A DNA stretch of 64,000 nucleotides from Lepiota brunneoincarnata (taxonomy: Eukaryota > Basidiomycota > Agaricomycetes > Agaricales > Agaricaceae). The stretch spans positions 124,001 to 188,000 of the forward strand of contig JAEBUN010000050.1 of assembly GCA_023014365.1 (NCBI GenBank), in the 5' to 3' direction. Shown here piece by piece: positions 33,343 through 42,762 of the stretch. How positions within the stretch are numbered: the first letter of the stretch is position 1; the number at the start of each line of letters is the position of its first letter. A program made the position numbers and the translations under genes. The notes under the pieces are model-generated. The model did not search any database. It was not told the DNA's origin and saw only the letters and a list, made by a program, of their open reading frames with translations.

Positions 33343-34945
33343 CAGTAAGGGACAAAACCCTTCCAATGATTCTTATACTTCAACAAATATGTTAATAACT
33401 GCCCACCTACTAAGGATGAAACCTTCATATTTTAATTGGGAATACCTATATGACTCATATATCATCCTGCCAAATACCATTACATCATATGCCATTTTGG
33501 GAAGTCAGTGAATTAAACAATCATTTAAGGTTATTGGAAGGGTTTTGTCTGTCTCTAAGAAATTACCAATAATTACACTTTTAGTACTTTGTATACCCTC
33601 CCCTGGCATCCAAGACAGCCTGAACCCTATCAGGCATACTCTCTATCAGATTCTGACACACCTCTGCTGGAATCTGATCCCATTTCTTTTGTGTCCTATC
33701 CCATAATTCTTCCATCCCCTGAGGTGGAGTGTCATACTGCCCTAACTTGATTTTAAGGTGAGTTCACAAATGTTCAATTGGGTTAAGGTCTGGAGATTGT
33801 GGGGGCCACACCATAACCTCCATTTCAGCTGCTTTGAACCATTTTTGAGCCTTGGTGCACCTATGTTTGGGATCATTATCTTGTTGAAAGACAATATCCT
33901 CCACCTCTTTGTCATACCACTCCAGGCTCCCCTTGAGTTCATCCTCCAAAATGGTGACAAATAGATCACCATCCATCTTACCATTAATCTTGGCTGCCAA
34001 CCCTGGACCTTCCCACAGCATACAGCCCCATATCATAATGGAACCTCCTCCAAACTTTGTGGTTCCCTGCACCAGCCTATCACTAAGCCTCTTCCCTGCT
34101 CTTTTCCAGACCCAAACCCTGCCATCTGACCCTAAGTGATTGATTTTGGTCTCATCTGACCAAACCACCCTCTTCCAGTCTTCCAGAGTCCAGTCTGCAT
34201 GTGCCTCTGCCCACTCCAATCTTTTCCTCTTGTGTATAACAGAGAGTTTAGGCCTTTTCTGCTTGACTACAGCCTTCATTCCAGCTTTTTTGAGTGCTCT
34301 GTGAACTGTTTTGGATGATAGAGGTTGGTCAATGACAGTACAAAGGGTTCTGGTGATTTGGGAGGCATTTTCAGCCTTGCGGGATGTGATAAGATGAGTG
34401 GCATATTTGATATTGCCAACAGAAAGCTTGGTTGGGCAGCCACCAAGTGACTTTGAAAGTGTTGAATGATGTTTGGAGTGAAGATGAGATATAGTGCTGA
34501 GGCCAAGACCAGTGGTAGAAGCAATATGGGTAGCAGAGTGGCCTTTGTCCAAAAGGGAAAGAATATGGTTGTATTGAGTCATAGAGAGGGATCACATGTT
34601 AGCAAAATGAGGTTGGGGGGGTGGTGTGAGCTAGGGAAGTGAGCAGCTATATTTATACATTATTCCAATCAGTCACATGACATTTATTTGCACTTATTTG
34701 GCTGTAATAAACAAAATCATGTGATTAGAGTAAAGACAGACAAAACCCTTCCAATGACCTTAAATGATTGTTTAATTCACTGACTTCCCAAAATGGCATA
34801 TGACGTAATGATATTTGGCAGGATGATACATGAGCCATATAGGTATTCCCAATCAAAATATGAATGTTTCATCCTTAGTAGGTGGGCAGTTATTAACATA
34901 TTTGTTGAAGTATAAAAATCATTGGAAGGGTTTTGTCCCTTACTG
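33343..34945 (-). mobile_element. Tc1/mariner transposon 2
   Basis: 1603 bp with TA duplications (33341-33342 and 34946-34947). Inverted repeats of about 205 bp start CAGTAAGGGACAAAACCCTT and have inner copies GACAAAACCCTTCCAATGAC, again an IR/DR layout. It is related to Tc1 copy 1 but clearly a different family. Confidence 0.9.
33581..34582 (-). pseudogene. Tc1/mariner DD34E transposase with one nonsense codon
   Basis: Paralogous to the intact transposase in this window. Helix-turn-helix region: TGLGLSTISHLHSKH with SLGGCPTKLS (CPT where GRPS is usual). Nuclease: VVWSDETK, FQQDNDPKHRC and PDLNPIEHL. The Trp expected after NPIEHL is TGA at about 33764, and the frame then continues to ARGGYTKY and a TAA at 33581. 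A single TGG to TGA change therefore appears to be the only lesion. It truncates the protein after the catalytic residues. Confidence 0.88.
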
Positions 34946-34947
34946 TA

Positions 34948-34989
34948 TAGTACTTGTGTTATGAGCTACTGAGACTTAGTTATTCTACA
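34948..34989 (+). repeat. Internally deleted duplicate of the copia 2 LTR tail
   Basis: TAGTACTTGTGTTATGAGC is followed by ACTGAG and then ACTTAGTTATTCTACA. This joins two parts of the LTR that lie about 70 bp apart in the full copy. It carries the true right border of copia 2, next to the CATTA duplication. Confidence 0.65.
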
Positions 34990-34994
34990 CATTA

Positions 34995-35991
34995 TTTGTA
35001 GTTGTCTGGGTGGCAGTGGCGGTGGCAGTGTTGGGGTTTGTTTTGGTCATAGGGGAGGAGCTGGTAGGGCTAAGGGTATTGTTGGCACAGGTAGTGCGGG
35101 TGATTGTGGATTGGGATCTGATTGGTTGTTGTCTGTTATATAGATGTCAGAGTCATTGTCTTCTTGAGGTTTTCCTTGATCTACTGCATATTCGTGACGT
35201 GCAAGTAGGTTTTCTTCCAATTGTGAAAGTTCTCTTGGTTGTTTGAGAGTGTATTTGAGCTTTTGAAGTTCAAAATTGTTTAGTGGGCTTGCTTTGGTGT
35301 GGTATTCTTTGGCTTGTTTATGTTTTCTTTCTTCTTGTTTGTAATGTTCTTTTAGTTCTTTTTCATGTTGTAGTCTTTGTCGTTCTGCTAGTTCTTCAGC
35401 AAAACTTGTTCAAGTGCATGTGGATGTTGATGCACTTGGAGTGGGTGAGTCAAATGGGGATGGAGGATAGAATGGCAACGGTGTTTGAGTGGATCGCAGT
35501 GTAGGATTTCTTCTGGGGTCTGGGTTTTGTATACCTGGTCCTGAGATTCTGTTTCTCGATTTGGGAGGAGGGGGTGATGGGGATTCTTGAGCTGAGAATT
35601 TCTTTGGTGGCGTGGTGGCAGTTGTCTAGCAATCGATTACCGCTAGAAGTATGAAGAATTGGGTGAGGATGACTTGTATACCAAGGTACAAGTTCCAAGA
35701 TCTGATGCAACAGCAGTTGCAGTAGCAATGTATGAGTTTGAGTTTGACCGTAAGGATGCGGTGTGCTGAGAGTATGGCTATGGTGACAAAGGTCACTAGC
35801 AATAGGTGAGCCAGGTCTGCTGGCAGAGGCGAGATGGAGGATAAGAACATAGCAATGGCTACAGAGAACGTTGCAATTGGCGACAATGTTGTATTCCATG
35901 ACACAGAGTACCTCGATGCATTCAGTACGTCAGCAGAGCAGAGCAGAGCAGAGGGTGAGCAAGAGATTAGCAGCAAAGTATCTTAGTGTTT
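34995..35991 (-). pseudogene. Gypsy gag, N-terminal part
   Basis: Minus-strand fragments include SPPPPKSRNRISGPG, a coiled-coil-like ELAERQRLQHEKELKEHYKQ and LKQPRELSQLEENLLARHEY. These resemble the N-terminal region of gag in agaricomycete gypsy elements. A stop replaces a residue in CT*TSFAEELAE. Joined to 28504, the frame continues into MAATQNPKELG, so copia 2 split this gene. Confidence 0.68.
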
Positions 35992-36379
35992 TGTTACCCA
36001 GGTTAGGGGTTTGCTCTTGAGTAGCACAGAGTTCAACACAGGATGTCTATACAGACTTGGTCCTATCCTACTAAGCATGACTTGCGATGATGGAGCACTA
36101 TAGTCCAGCTGGTTTAGAGGCAAAGAGTTATAGGAGGCAAGAACTTTATAACACTAAGATAAGGATACAAGGGTATGGTACAGTATCCTTATATACTACT
36201 ATGTGTGGCTGTGCTCCTACTATATATATCTGGACCCAAGTAAGTGAGTCATATCCTTATCTATCTAAGTATAGATTATTCTGATGGTTCTTCTGATTGT
36301 TTCAGGATGACAGGTCTTCTATCTATTTATATACTTTGGGTGCTTCTGATAAGGGGAGTTAAGGGGACTTCTGATAACA
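35992..36379 (-). repeat. 5' LTR of the gypsy element
   Basis: 388 bp, TGTTACCCAGG...CTGATAACA. It matches 17503-17888 and the two halves at 19678-20781. Confidence 0.88.
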
Positions 36380-36662
36380 CTGAGGGTGGCAGCTGCAAAT
36401 TAATGATCTGAAATGTTGTCAGCCTTGTGCCAGTAGGAAACCAAGTTATGCACCCCTTCAACTGTGGCTTGGAATTGGTTAGTGCCTGAGGGAATCCTGG
36501 GGAACCCTGTGTAAGAGTAAGAACATTGAATTTATGCCTACATTGGAAAAGCATGACCTCAAATGAAGCCACCGGGAAAGCTTTCAATGGAGCTATAGGT
36601 TCTCTGTCAGTGAGCTGCCTTTGTCATAACAGGCTACCTTACAGTATCACTTGGTTGGTCAT
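36380..36662 (-). pseudogene. Arrestin-like protein copy 2, N-terminal part displaced by gypsy
   Basis: Minus strand from an ATG at 36662: a short first exon, then LKAFPVASFEVMLFQC, QGSPGFPQALTNSKPQLKGC, ITWFPTGTRLTTFQIINLQL. These match the arrestin copy 3 N-terminus at 42490-42762. About 290 bp present in copy 3 between this part and the C-terminal part are missing at the gypsy junction. The insertion was therefore accompanied or followed by a deletion. Confidence 0.68.
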
Positions 36663-37077
36663 ACTGCCTGGAGGAGGGGATAGAGGTGTAGAGGTTGAGC
36701 CCAAGCAATAATATGGTGTGGAAAGTAGCTGTGTCCTTCAATCATCTGCATCAGGCACCAGGTTGATGAGAGATGGCATTGAACAGAGACCCATTTTTGG
36801 CCCTAACAGCCTGACTGGGGCCCCAGCCCCAACACCAATTGACAGTGAAGGAGGAAACATGCCTGCAACCACAGCTCAGTGCATGCTCCCACCTCACTAT
36901 TGTCCCATCACTCCTGATGTGTCTCAACTCCCAAGGCACTGTCATTCCCGGTGGCACAATTCCCCCACCTTCTTAGTTCTCTCTCTTCCTCTCATTCTTC
37001 AGACTCACTGTCATTACTCATACTCCCCTAATCACACCCTTTTTTCTCACTCACATTTGATGGACTTGAGTCCTAGT
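36663..37077. other. 5' flank of arrestin copy 2 and unassigned sequence
   Basis: 36663-36780 resembles 42763-42870 upstream of arrestin copy 3 (for example GCATCAGGCACCAGGTTGATGAGA). The rest is C-rich, without a supported gene. Confidence 0.4.
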
Positions 37078-37377
37078 TGTAAGGGGACAGCTGGGTAGCC
37101 AGATCCCAATCCTAGTGAGCTTAGCATACCAATCACCCAGTGTATCTAACTGGTGTAATGGGTTGCTGCTCATCTATTCTTACTCCTCTTCTGATGTAGG
37201 TCGCCTGATGGGTATTCTTAGATAGAACTTGATCTTGTGCTGTAAATAGTTGTTCTCTGATGTTCCAGGACATTCTGTAGTATTTATAGCACTGTCTGTA
37301 GTATATAGGCACAGGTTGAGGGGTGAAGCCCCTCACTTGATTATCAACTTGGTTTCAGGCCCCTTATTCCCCTAACA
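37078..37377 (+). mobile_element. Solo LTR C1
   Basis: 300 bp, TGTAAGGGGACAGC...TTCCCCTAACA, with 5-bp duplications CTAGT at 37073-37077 and 37378-37382. It is the inverted counterpart of 37955-38254. Confidence 0.9.
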
Positions 37378-37382
37378 CTAGT

Positions 37383-37949
37383 GACCATTTTGCTGGTTGC
37401 TCACGCTTGTTCTGTCGATTTTATTGTGAACACGATTTCTCATTCTTCACAACATGGTGCCAACTCTGTTTTTAGCTGCTTTGGTGCCATGAAACAGCAT
37501 TCACAAAGAAAGAAATGCTTACACATCTACCTTAACAATAGCCTCAGCACTAATAGCACAAATTTGAACATACCACAAAGCAACAAAAACCTGATAGGAA
37601 CTCCAAACACCTCCTAAACAGAGGGAGTCAGAGTGACCAGCCAAGAATTTAGTATTGACATCAAGATAGAAATGAAGTCAAGACAAGAGCTGAACAAGCC
37701 TTGAGCTTGATGCAATGATGCTTAATGGCAAATGCATGATTGTAAGGGCAACCTGGTTGTTGTGTCACGTCAACTGAGCAGGGGGAAACCTTAGTGTCAT
37801 TCCAGGACATCTATCCAAGTACATACCTGAGCAGGGTGAAACCTTAGAGAATCGAGTAAGGTTTCTCCAAGCTCACCTACACTACTTATACTACTTGCCA
37901 TAAGTCCAAGTTAAGTAATCTACTCTACATAAATAGCTGTGAGGTATCA
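37383..37949. other. Spacer between two opposed solo LTRs
   Basis: No supported gene. 37383-37470 (CTGGTTGCTCACGCTTG...TTGTGAACACGATT) resembles 16375-16440 in the insertion beside kinase copy 2. It may be an LTR end plus primer-binding site (CATGGTGCCAACTCTG) of another retroelement. Confidence 0.3.
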
Positions 37950-37954
37950 GGGAT

Positions 37955-38254
37955 TGTTAGGGGAATAAGGGGCCCAAAACCAAGTTGATAATCAAGTGAG
38001 GGGCTTCACCCCTCAACCTGTGCCTATATACTACAGACAGTGCTATAAATACTACAGAATGTCCTGGAACATCAGAGAACAACTATTTACAGCACAAGAT
38101 CAAGTTCTATCTAAGAATACCCATCAGGCAACCTACATCAGAAGAGGAGTAAGAATAGATGAGCAGCAATCTGTTACACCAGTTAGATACACTAGGTGAT
38201 TGGTATGCTAAGCTCACTAGGATTGGGATCTGGCTACCCAGCTGTCCCCTTACA
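37955..38254 (-). mobile_element. Solo LTR C2, opposite orientation to C1
   Basis: 300 bp, same family as C1 in reverse orientation. It starts TGTTAGGGGAATAAGG and ends CTGTCCCCTTACA, with its own duplications GGGAT at 37950-37954 and 38255-38259. The two LTRs are therefore independent insertions. Confidence 0.9.
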
Positions 38255-38400
38255 GGGATGTCTAAAGTGGGTATGGTCAGGAATGGGCTTTGGACAGGGT
38301 CACATGTGCCAGTGAGGGTTTGCATCTGCATTGGAGGGGCATAGGAAGGAACTCCAAGCACTGGAGTGCTGGAGGACCAAATTCTGGGCCAAAGGGGGCT

Positions 38401-38546
38401 GGGGATGAGATTTCCGAATGCAGGAAGGCAGGGAATTGGATTTCCGAGCATAGGGAAGCTGGGGATCAGGTTTCCGAACATAGAGAGGCAGGGAATTGGA
38501 TTTCCGAGTGCTAGGAGGTTGGGAATTGGATTTCCGAATTTGAGGT
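38401..38546. repeat. Tandem minisatellite, 30-bp unit, about five copies
   Basis: Units start at 38401, 38431, 38461, 38491 and 38521, each containing GG(A/G)ATT(G)GATTTCCGA followed by a variable half. The 30-bp period keeps frame. On the minus strand it encodes ten-residue repeats such as FGNLIPSFPM, LGNPIPCLPA in a frame ending near 38107. No known domain is recognisable. Confidence 0.85.
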
Positions 38547-38649
38547 TGTGAGCAGTGACCTGAAGTTCCCCTTACAGTGATGGCCAATGAAAGGTGGTGA
38601 ATGCAATTGACTTTGGAGATCCTGCCATCACAGAAGTTTTTAGCAATTA

Positions 38650-39076
38650 ACTATTTTCGTGGCTTGTTGACGCCAACATAATATACATAGGTTACTTGTA
38701 CCACAATCTATTGTTGTTAATGACTATGCTTTGTTATTCCCCCATACAGCAAGCTACTATTAAGAACTGTGAACCCCACCCAAGTTACTACTCAATGTTT
38801 ATGGGTTCTTCACCACTACTAGTAGACTGAGCAGCAGATGGAGACTGCTTGGTGAGTATTGGGAGTCCGAGTTGAACAGCAATGGTAGATTGATGGGGAG
38901 ATAAATAGCTAGTCTGATGCATTAGTGTTTGCATCACTATAGACCTCTTACACTCAGACGACTGTTCATTTGCATCTCATGAGCTTGTCTCCTTCAACTA
39001 GAACCAATGCCATTGTGTATCTGGCAGGTAGTATGGGCCATTCAAAACTGATGGTAATATTCATTAGATATCGATC
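38650..39076. repeat. 3' flank of kinase copy 3, duplicate of 15545-16569
   Basis: Matches the flank downstream of kinase copy 2, without the extra 600-bp insertion seen there. No supported gene. Confidence 0.6.
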
Positions 39077-41073
39077 ATTAGTGTGTCAAGGACCCTTTGG
39101 AAAAACGCACATCATTCAAAATCTGTTCAACTCTAGTCAGATCGATTGACATATCCACCTTTTTCCTCATTGCATGCTGAAATCAAGCATTATCATGAGC
39201 AAACTGCTCCCTATCCTGTTCTTCAGAAGCGGTCCCCGCAAACCCTTTCTGTCCAAGCTCCTGGAGTACTTGTTGACAAGTTGGGCGGTCCTGAGGGTTG
39301 GAATCCCAACATTGTGTCATCAGATCCACATTTCGTCATCAATCCTGTCCAGATCCAAATTTTCCACAGGTCATGTGGGTAGTATACCTCTCAGTATTTT
39401 CCCAATTACTGGACCATCCGAAGAGAGCTTGTGGTATGGTACCTGTCATATCAGAACCTGAACACATGTGAAAGATCAATATCACAGCACCATAAGTAGA
39501 TACCACGTACCTGATAGCACACACATCCAAATGCCCAAATATCACTAGCACAGCTTTGTTGAGATTCAGAATCATCCAACAATTTGGGTGCAGCCTAGCA
39601 ATAGGTGGCACCACTGAGAGTGCTTGTTGCTACTGTGTGACCCATTGTCTTGTCAGTAAGGACTGATGACAGGCCAAAGTCGGTTATGCAAGCTCTCCCA
39701 GAGTCCGTGACCAGAACATTGACCTAAGGCATAATTCTGAGAGGATGTGATAGGGAGGAGGAGAGCAATTACTCCTTTCAAATTGCCATGGATGATGTTT
39801 TCGCTATGCAGATATCCAAGTCCATTGATAATGTCATAAATCTTCAATAGTCAAGTATCGGGACTCAAAGAATTGTATGAAATGAAGCGCTCACAAAGGG
39901 CCCCCAATCAGCATGGGGATTATGTTTTAAATACCTGACGAGGTTGCCATTCCTCATCCAAGAAGAGATGAGACACATTTGCCTATGTGCATCATCTAGG
40001 TAATAGACACCGTAAAATGGTACGATGCTTGGGTGAATGAGCTGTCCCCACAAGATTGCCTCCTTGGCGAAAAGCTAGTGACATTTTAATTGCAATATCT
40101 CAGGATGAAAGGGGAACATACCTTGAGTACAGCATCTGTTTCAGATTTTTGGAACAAGCACACAACTTTTAGGCATAGCTCTTGGTCTTGATGACGACCC
40201 CAGTGGATGTCACAAAAGCCTCCTCCGTCTTCCACTGACTCAAGTATTATGTCCTGGAGGGAATAATGCTGAGGGTACAGTTGAGATGACTTGCTAAGTT
40301 TATAGAGTGCAATGAGGGTGTGTTTTCGAAACCAGGCTAAGGTAGTTTCAAGTTCAAGGAGTACCTGTAGGGCCGGCAAGTTACTACATGAAGGAGCAAA
40401 CCAACTGAAGGACACTCACAGAATGTAGGAAATCTATAACCAATTGAGCTTGATCACCCTTTAGTTTCTCCATGGCTTTGCCTTTATTGGGATTGCATAA
40501 TATATGTGCAAGGGAATGCAGAAGCTACTTATTGGGTGGGATCTAGCAAGATATGAGGGCACTTCAAGATATGATTATTTTGCATTACCTCTGGACTGGA
40601 ACTCACGGAGTCTTCACTGGCAGAGGCTCCCCAGTTGGGGGTGTGTAGAGGTCCAATTACAATTTCTTCATCGTTGTTCATTGTAATGGGGGGTGTTATC
40701 CTGGAATCACCAACACCTTCGAGAAATTAACATCAGGTTTGGATCCCAAGCAAAATCCAAAAAGCAACCCACCACCACCAGGTAGGGATTGAGCAATCTT
40801 GAGATGTGTTAATCCATAGGGGGGAGGGGCAGTCTCATTGACCATGGAACTATTAGAAGAGTTAGGCACCAAGGTTGATGGAATTATCCCAGACGCAATC
40901 TCTTCCAGGTTGTTTCTCCTTTGAGCTGCTGTGGTTGATGACTCTGGGGCAGGGAGCATCCACTGAATGGCAGTTGTTGGCGCAGCCCCATGATTTACAA
41001 GTGGTGGTGATCTGTTGTCAAGCATTAGGGAAGGTGTAGGTCCAATGTCCCTGTTGAACACAATCGGTTTCAT
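39077..41073 (-). pseudogene. TKL-type protein kinase copy 3 with linker
   Basis: Minus strand. The linker (41073-40696) starts near NRDIGPTPSLML, is Ser/Pro-rich, and shifts frame before GDSRITPPITMNND. AMEKLKGDQAQLVIDFLHS follows, with a TAG upstream where copy 1 has CGG and copy 2 TGG. The N-lobe has RKHTLIALYKLSKSSQLYP and QELCLKVVCLF, followed by GQLIHPSIVPFYG and ISSWMRNGNLVRYL. The catalytic loop is HGNLKG, so the catalytic Asp is Asn. DFG is intact (CITDFGLSSVL). ATYC*AAPK replaces ATYRWAAPE, a nonsense change. The C-lobe ends VEQILNDVRFSKG. Several lesions indicate a pseudogene. Its intron near 40390 is the empty site for the hAT insertion in copy 1. Confidence 0.76.
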
Positions 41074-41143
41074 TACGCCAAGGCCGCAAAGAGCAAGTGA
41101 AATTTACTTGATCAATCGTTTCAATATAGCACTGCATTTTACC

Positions 41144-42762
41144 TCAGTAATTCACTAGACAGGGATGCACGCAGGAATCTGACCTTGGCCACATTGAAAT
41201 TACCACAGGAAGATCAATGCGGATAAGCTCCAGGTTCGTTCCGGCAATGATTATTAGCATATGGGAGACGTGGATATGGTTTGCAGTGGTCAGCGTTGGC
41301 ACTGTTTGGGGGGGAACTTGACACGTAAGCTCTGCAGTGAATATGTTTCCATGTCTATTACATGCCCTAACTGCTGGTGCAGTGACTTTGGTTTTGGTCC
41401 AATTGCTGGCAGATAAGCTGGGACCTTTGCAGAACACAGTGGTTTCTTCAAGTTTGAACTCGAACCTGGTTACGGACTCCAGAGGCCTGTATGTGCCACG
41501 GGGTGTGAGTGTTGCCATGAGCATTGTGGAATCATCTAGCCCATAGCATGTCCTATCATACGCTACAGCCAATGTCATTTTCTCGTTGTCAGCCTTATAA
41601 AAACTGGGTTGGTGGTATATCAGCCAGGCAGAATGTAATTTGTGTTTCTTGATCACAACAGTTCTCAGGGAAGTGATAACCCTTCCAGGGTTCACGAGAA
41701 AGTAAAGTCCCTTCCTGCCAGGATGGCATAGTTATAATGGGGTGAAAGTCTGCTTAGAGTACCTTGTTTTCATGAATATGCTAGCAACCAGCTCATACTT
41801 GATGTTGAACTGAATAGAGTCAATAGTATCAGTGACACACTGATCACTAGTCACTAGCTCGAGTTGATCAACAATCACTGATGTATTCACACGTTGTTAA
41901 TAATAGTGTGATTTGATAAGCCCACTGATTCGGTCAAGTGTAAAGGTTCTTTGTATGCAACTCCCCTTCACATAATAGGATTTGGCTAGTCTAAGGTCCC
42001 ACCCTGTCAAAATGGACATGAGACATGAAACTTGGTGTCCACTAATTGACATCCCCAAGGGATGGGTGTACATAACAACTAATTACTTATATATCATAAT
42101 TTGTTACTAACTAATAAGTGATCTGTCACTTTATTTAACACTTGATCCCACAGCCTTTCCCTAAGAATCAGAACGGTTGTCGAGACGATGTGTAGAAGAC
42201 TTTGAACCTTGAGTGTCAAGCGACGTGGTGGGTGGTATCGACTCAGGAATGGGAATTGAAAACGGGAGTAATCGCTGGATTTAGTCAGTTCGCTGGTGCT
42301 TAGGCTCAGAGGGTACCGGGCCCTCACCGAATGCAAGTTATCCCATCGATCAAATGTCGAGGTCCAGAGATTAATTGGTTTTGTTCCCACCGCTTCAGAA
42401 AAGGCAATTGGTTTCGCGCCAGTCCTAGCAATGGTCTCCCACTTCCGGAGCATAATCTGCACCCATTTAGCTTTGGCCCCCGAGGACGGCAGCTGTAAGT
42501 TAATCATCTGAAATGTTGTCAGCCTTGTGCCAGTAGGAAGCCAAGTTACGCACCCCTACAATCGCGGCCTGGGATCGGTTGGTGCTTGGCGGAATCCCGG
42601 GGAACCCTGCATTACAATAAGGTCGTTGGATTTAGGTCAACATTGAGAAAGCGTAACCTCGAACGAAGCCACCGGGTGAGCTTTCAATGGAGCTATAGGG
42701 TCTCGATCAAGGAGCAGCCTTTGTCATAATAGATGACCTTACAGTGTCACTTTGACGGTCAT
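41144..42762 (-). pseudogene. Arrestin-like protein copy 3, interrupted by a solo LTR
   Basis: Minus strand from ATG at 42762 (MTVKVTL). LKAHPVASFEVTLSQC, GSPGFRQAPTDPRPRL, CVTWLPTGTRLTTFQMINLQ, KAKWVQIMLRKWETIARTG and KPINLWTSTFDRWDNLHSVR form the arrestin N half. GIKYELVASIFMKT is cut by a 338-bp LTR. The C half resumes with VIKKHKLHSAWLIYHQ, TCYGLDDS, FEFKLEETTVFCKG, IFTAELTCQVPPQTVPTLT, HVSHMLIIIAG and RIDLPVVISMWPR. A TGA follows at 41146. Shortly downstream NRDIGPTPSL resembles the conserved arrestin tail and lies in the kinase linker, which suggests a single arrestin-kinase gene. Confidence 0.75.
41803..42140. mobile_element. Solo LTR D within the arrestin exon
   Basis: 338 bp, TGTTGAACTG...TTATTTAACA, flanked by CTTGA at 41798-41802 and 42141-42145. 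The uninterrupted paralogue at about 19590 reads CATACTTTATCCCACAG across the site. The same LTR recurs in reverse at 63810. Confidence 0.92.

Larger units (their letters stand above)
28505..34989 (+). mobile_element. Ty1/copia LTR retrotransposon 2, inserted in gypsy gag
   Basis: Left LTR 28505-28754 (250 bp, TGTTGAGC...TCTACA). Right LTR begins at 33061 and its distal end lies at 34989. Target duplication CATTA is exact at 28500-28504 and 34990-34994. Primer-binding site GGTTATGGGCCCCG follows the left LTR, and TAAGGGGGAG precedes the right LTR. A Tc1 element (33343-34945) is inserted at its right end. It is a different lineage from copia 1 and 3. Confidence 0.9.
19678..36379 (-). mobile_element. 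Ty3/gypsy chromovirus-type retrotransposon hosting four nested insertions
   Basis: Outer LTRs are 35992-36379 (388 bp, 5' LTR in the minus sense) and 19678-20781 (389 bp once the nested insertion and its duplicated TACTA are removed). Both start TGTTACCCAGG and end GATAACA. Flanks TTGAG and CTGAG match at 4 of 5 bases, so the duplication is imperfect. The internal minus-strand order is gag, protease, RT, RNase H, integrase, chromodomain. Nested insertions are an LTR in the 3' LTR, a Tc1 in RNase H, and a copia in gag that carries its own Tc1. The gypsy core is about 7.8 kb. Coding frames have many TGA/TAG stops. Confidence 0.88.

Noticed and set aside
37078..38254. A single foldback transposon with 300-bp inverted arms
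   Set aside because: Each arm has its own perfect 5-bp duplication (CTAGT, GGGAT), so they are two solo LTRs.
38401..38546. CRISPR-like array
   Set aside because: The units are contiguous 30-bp tandem repeats with no spacers, and the genome is eukaryotic.
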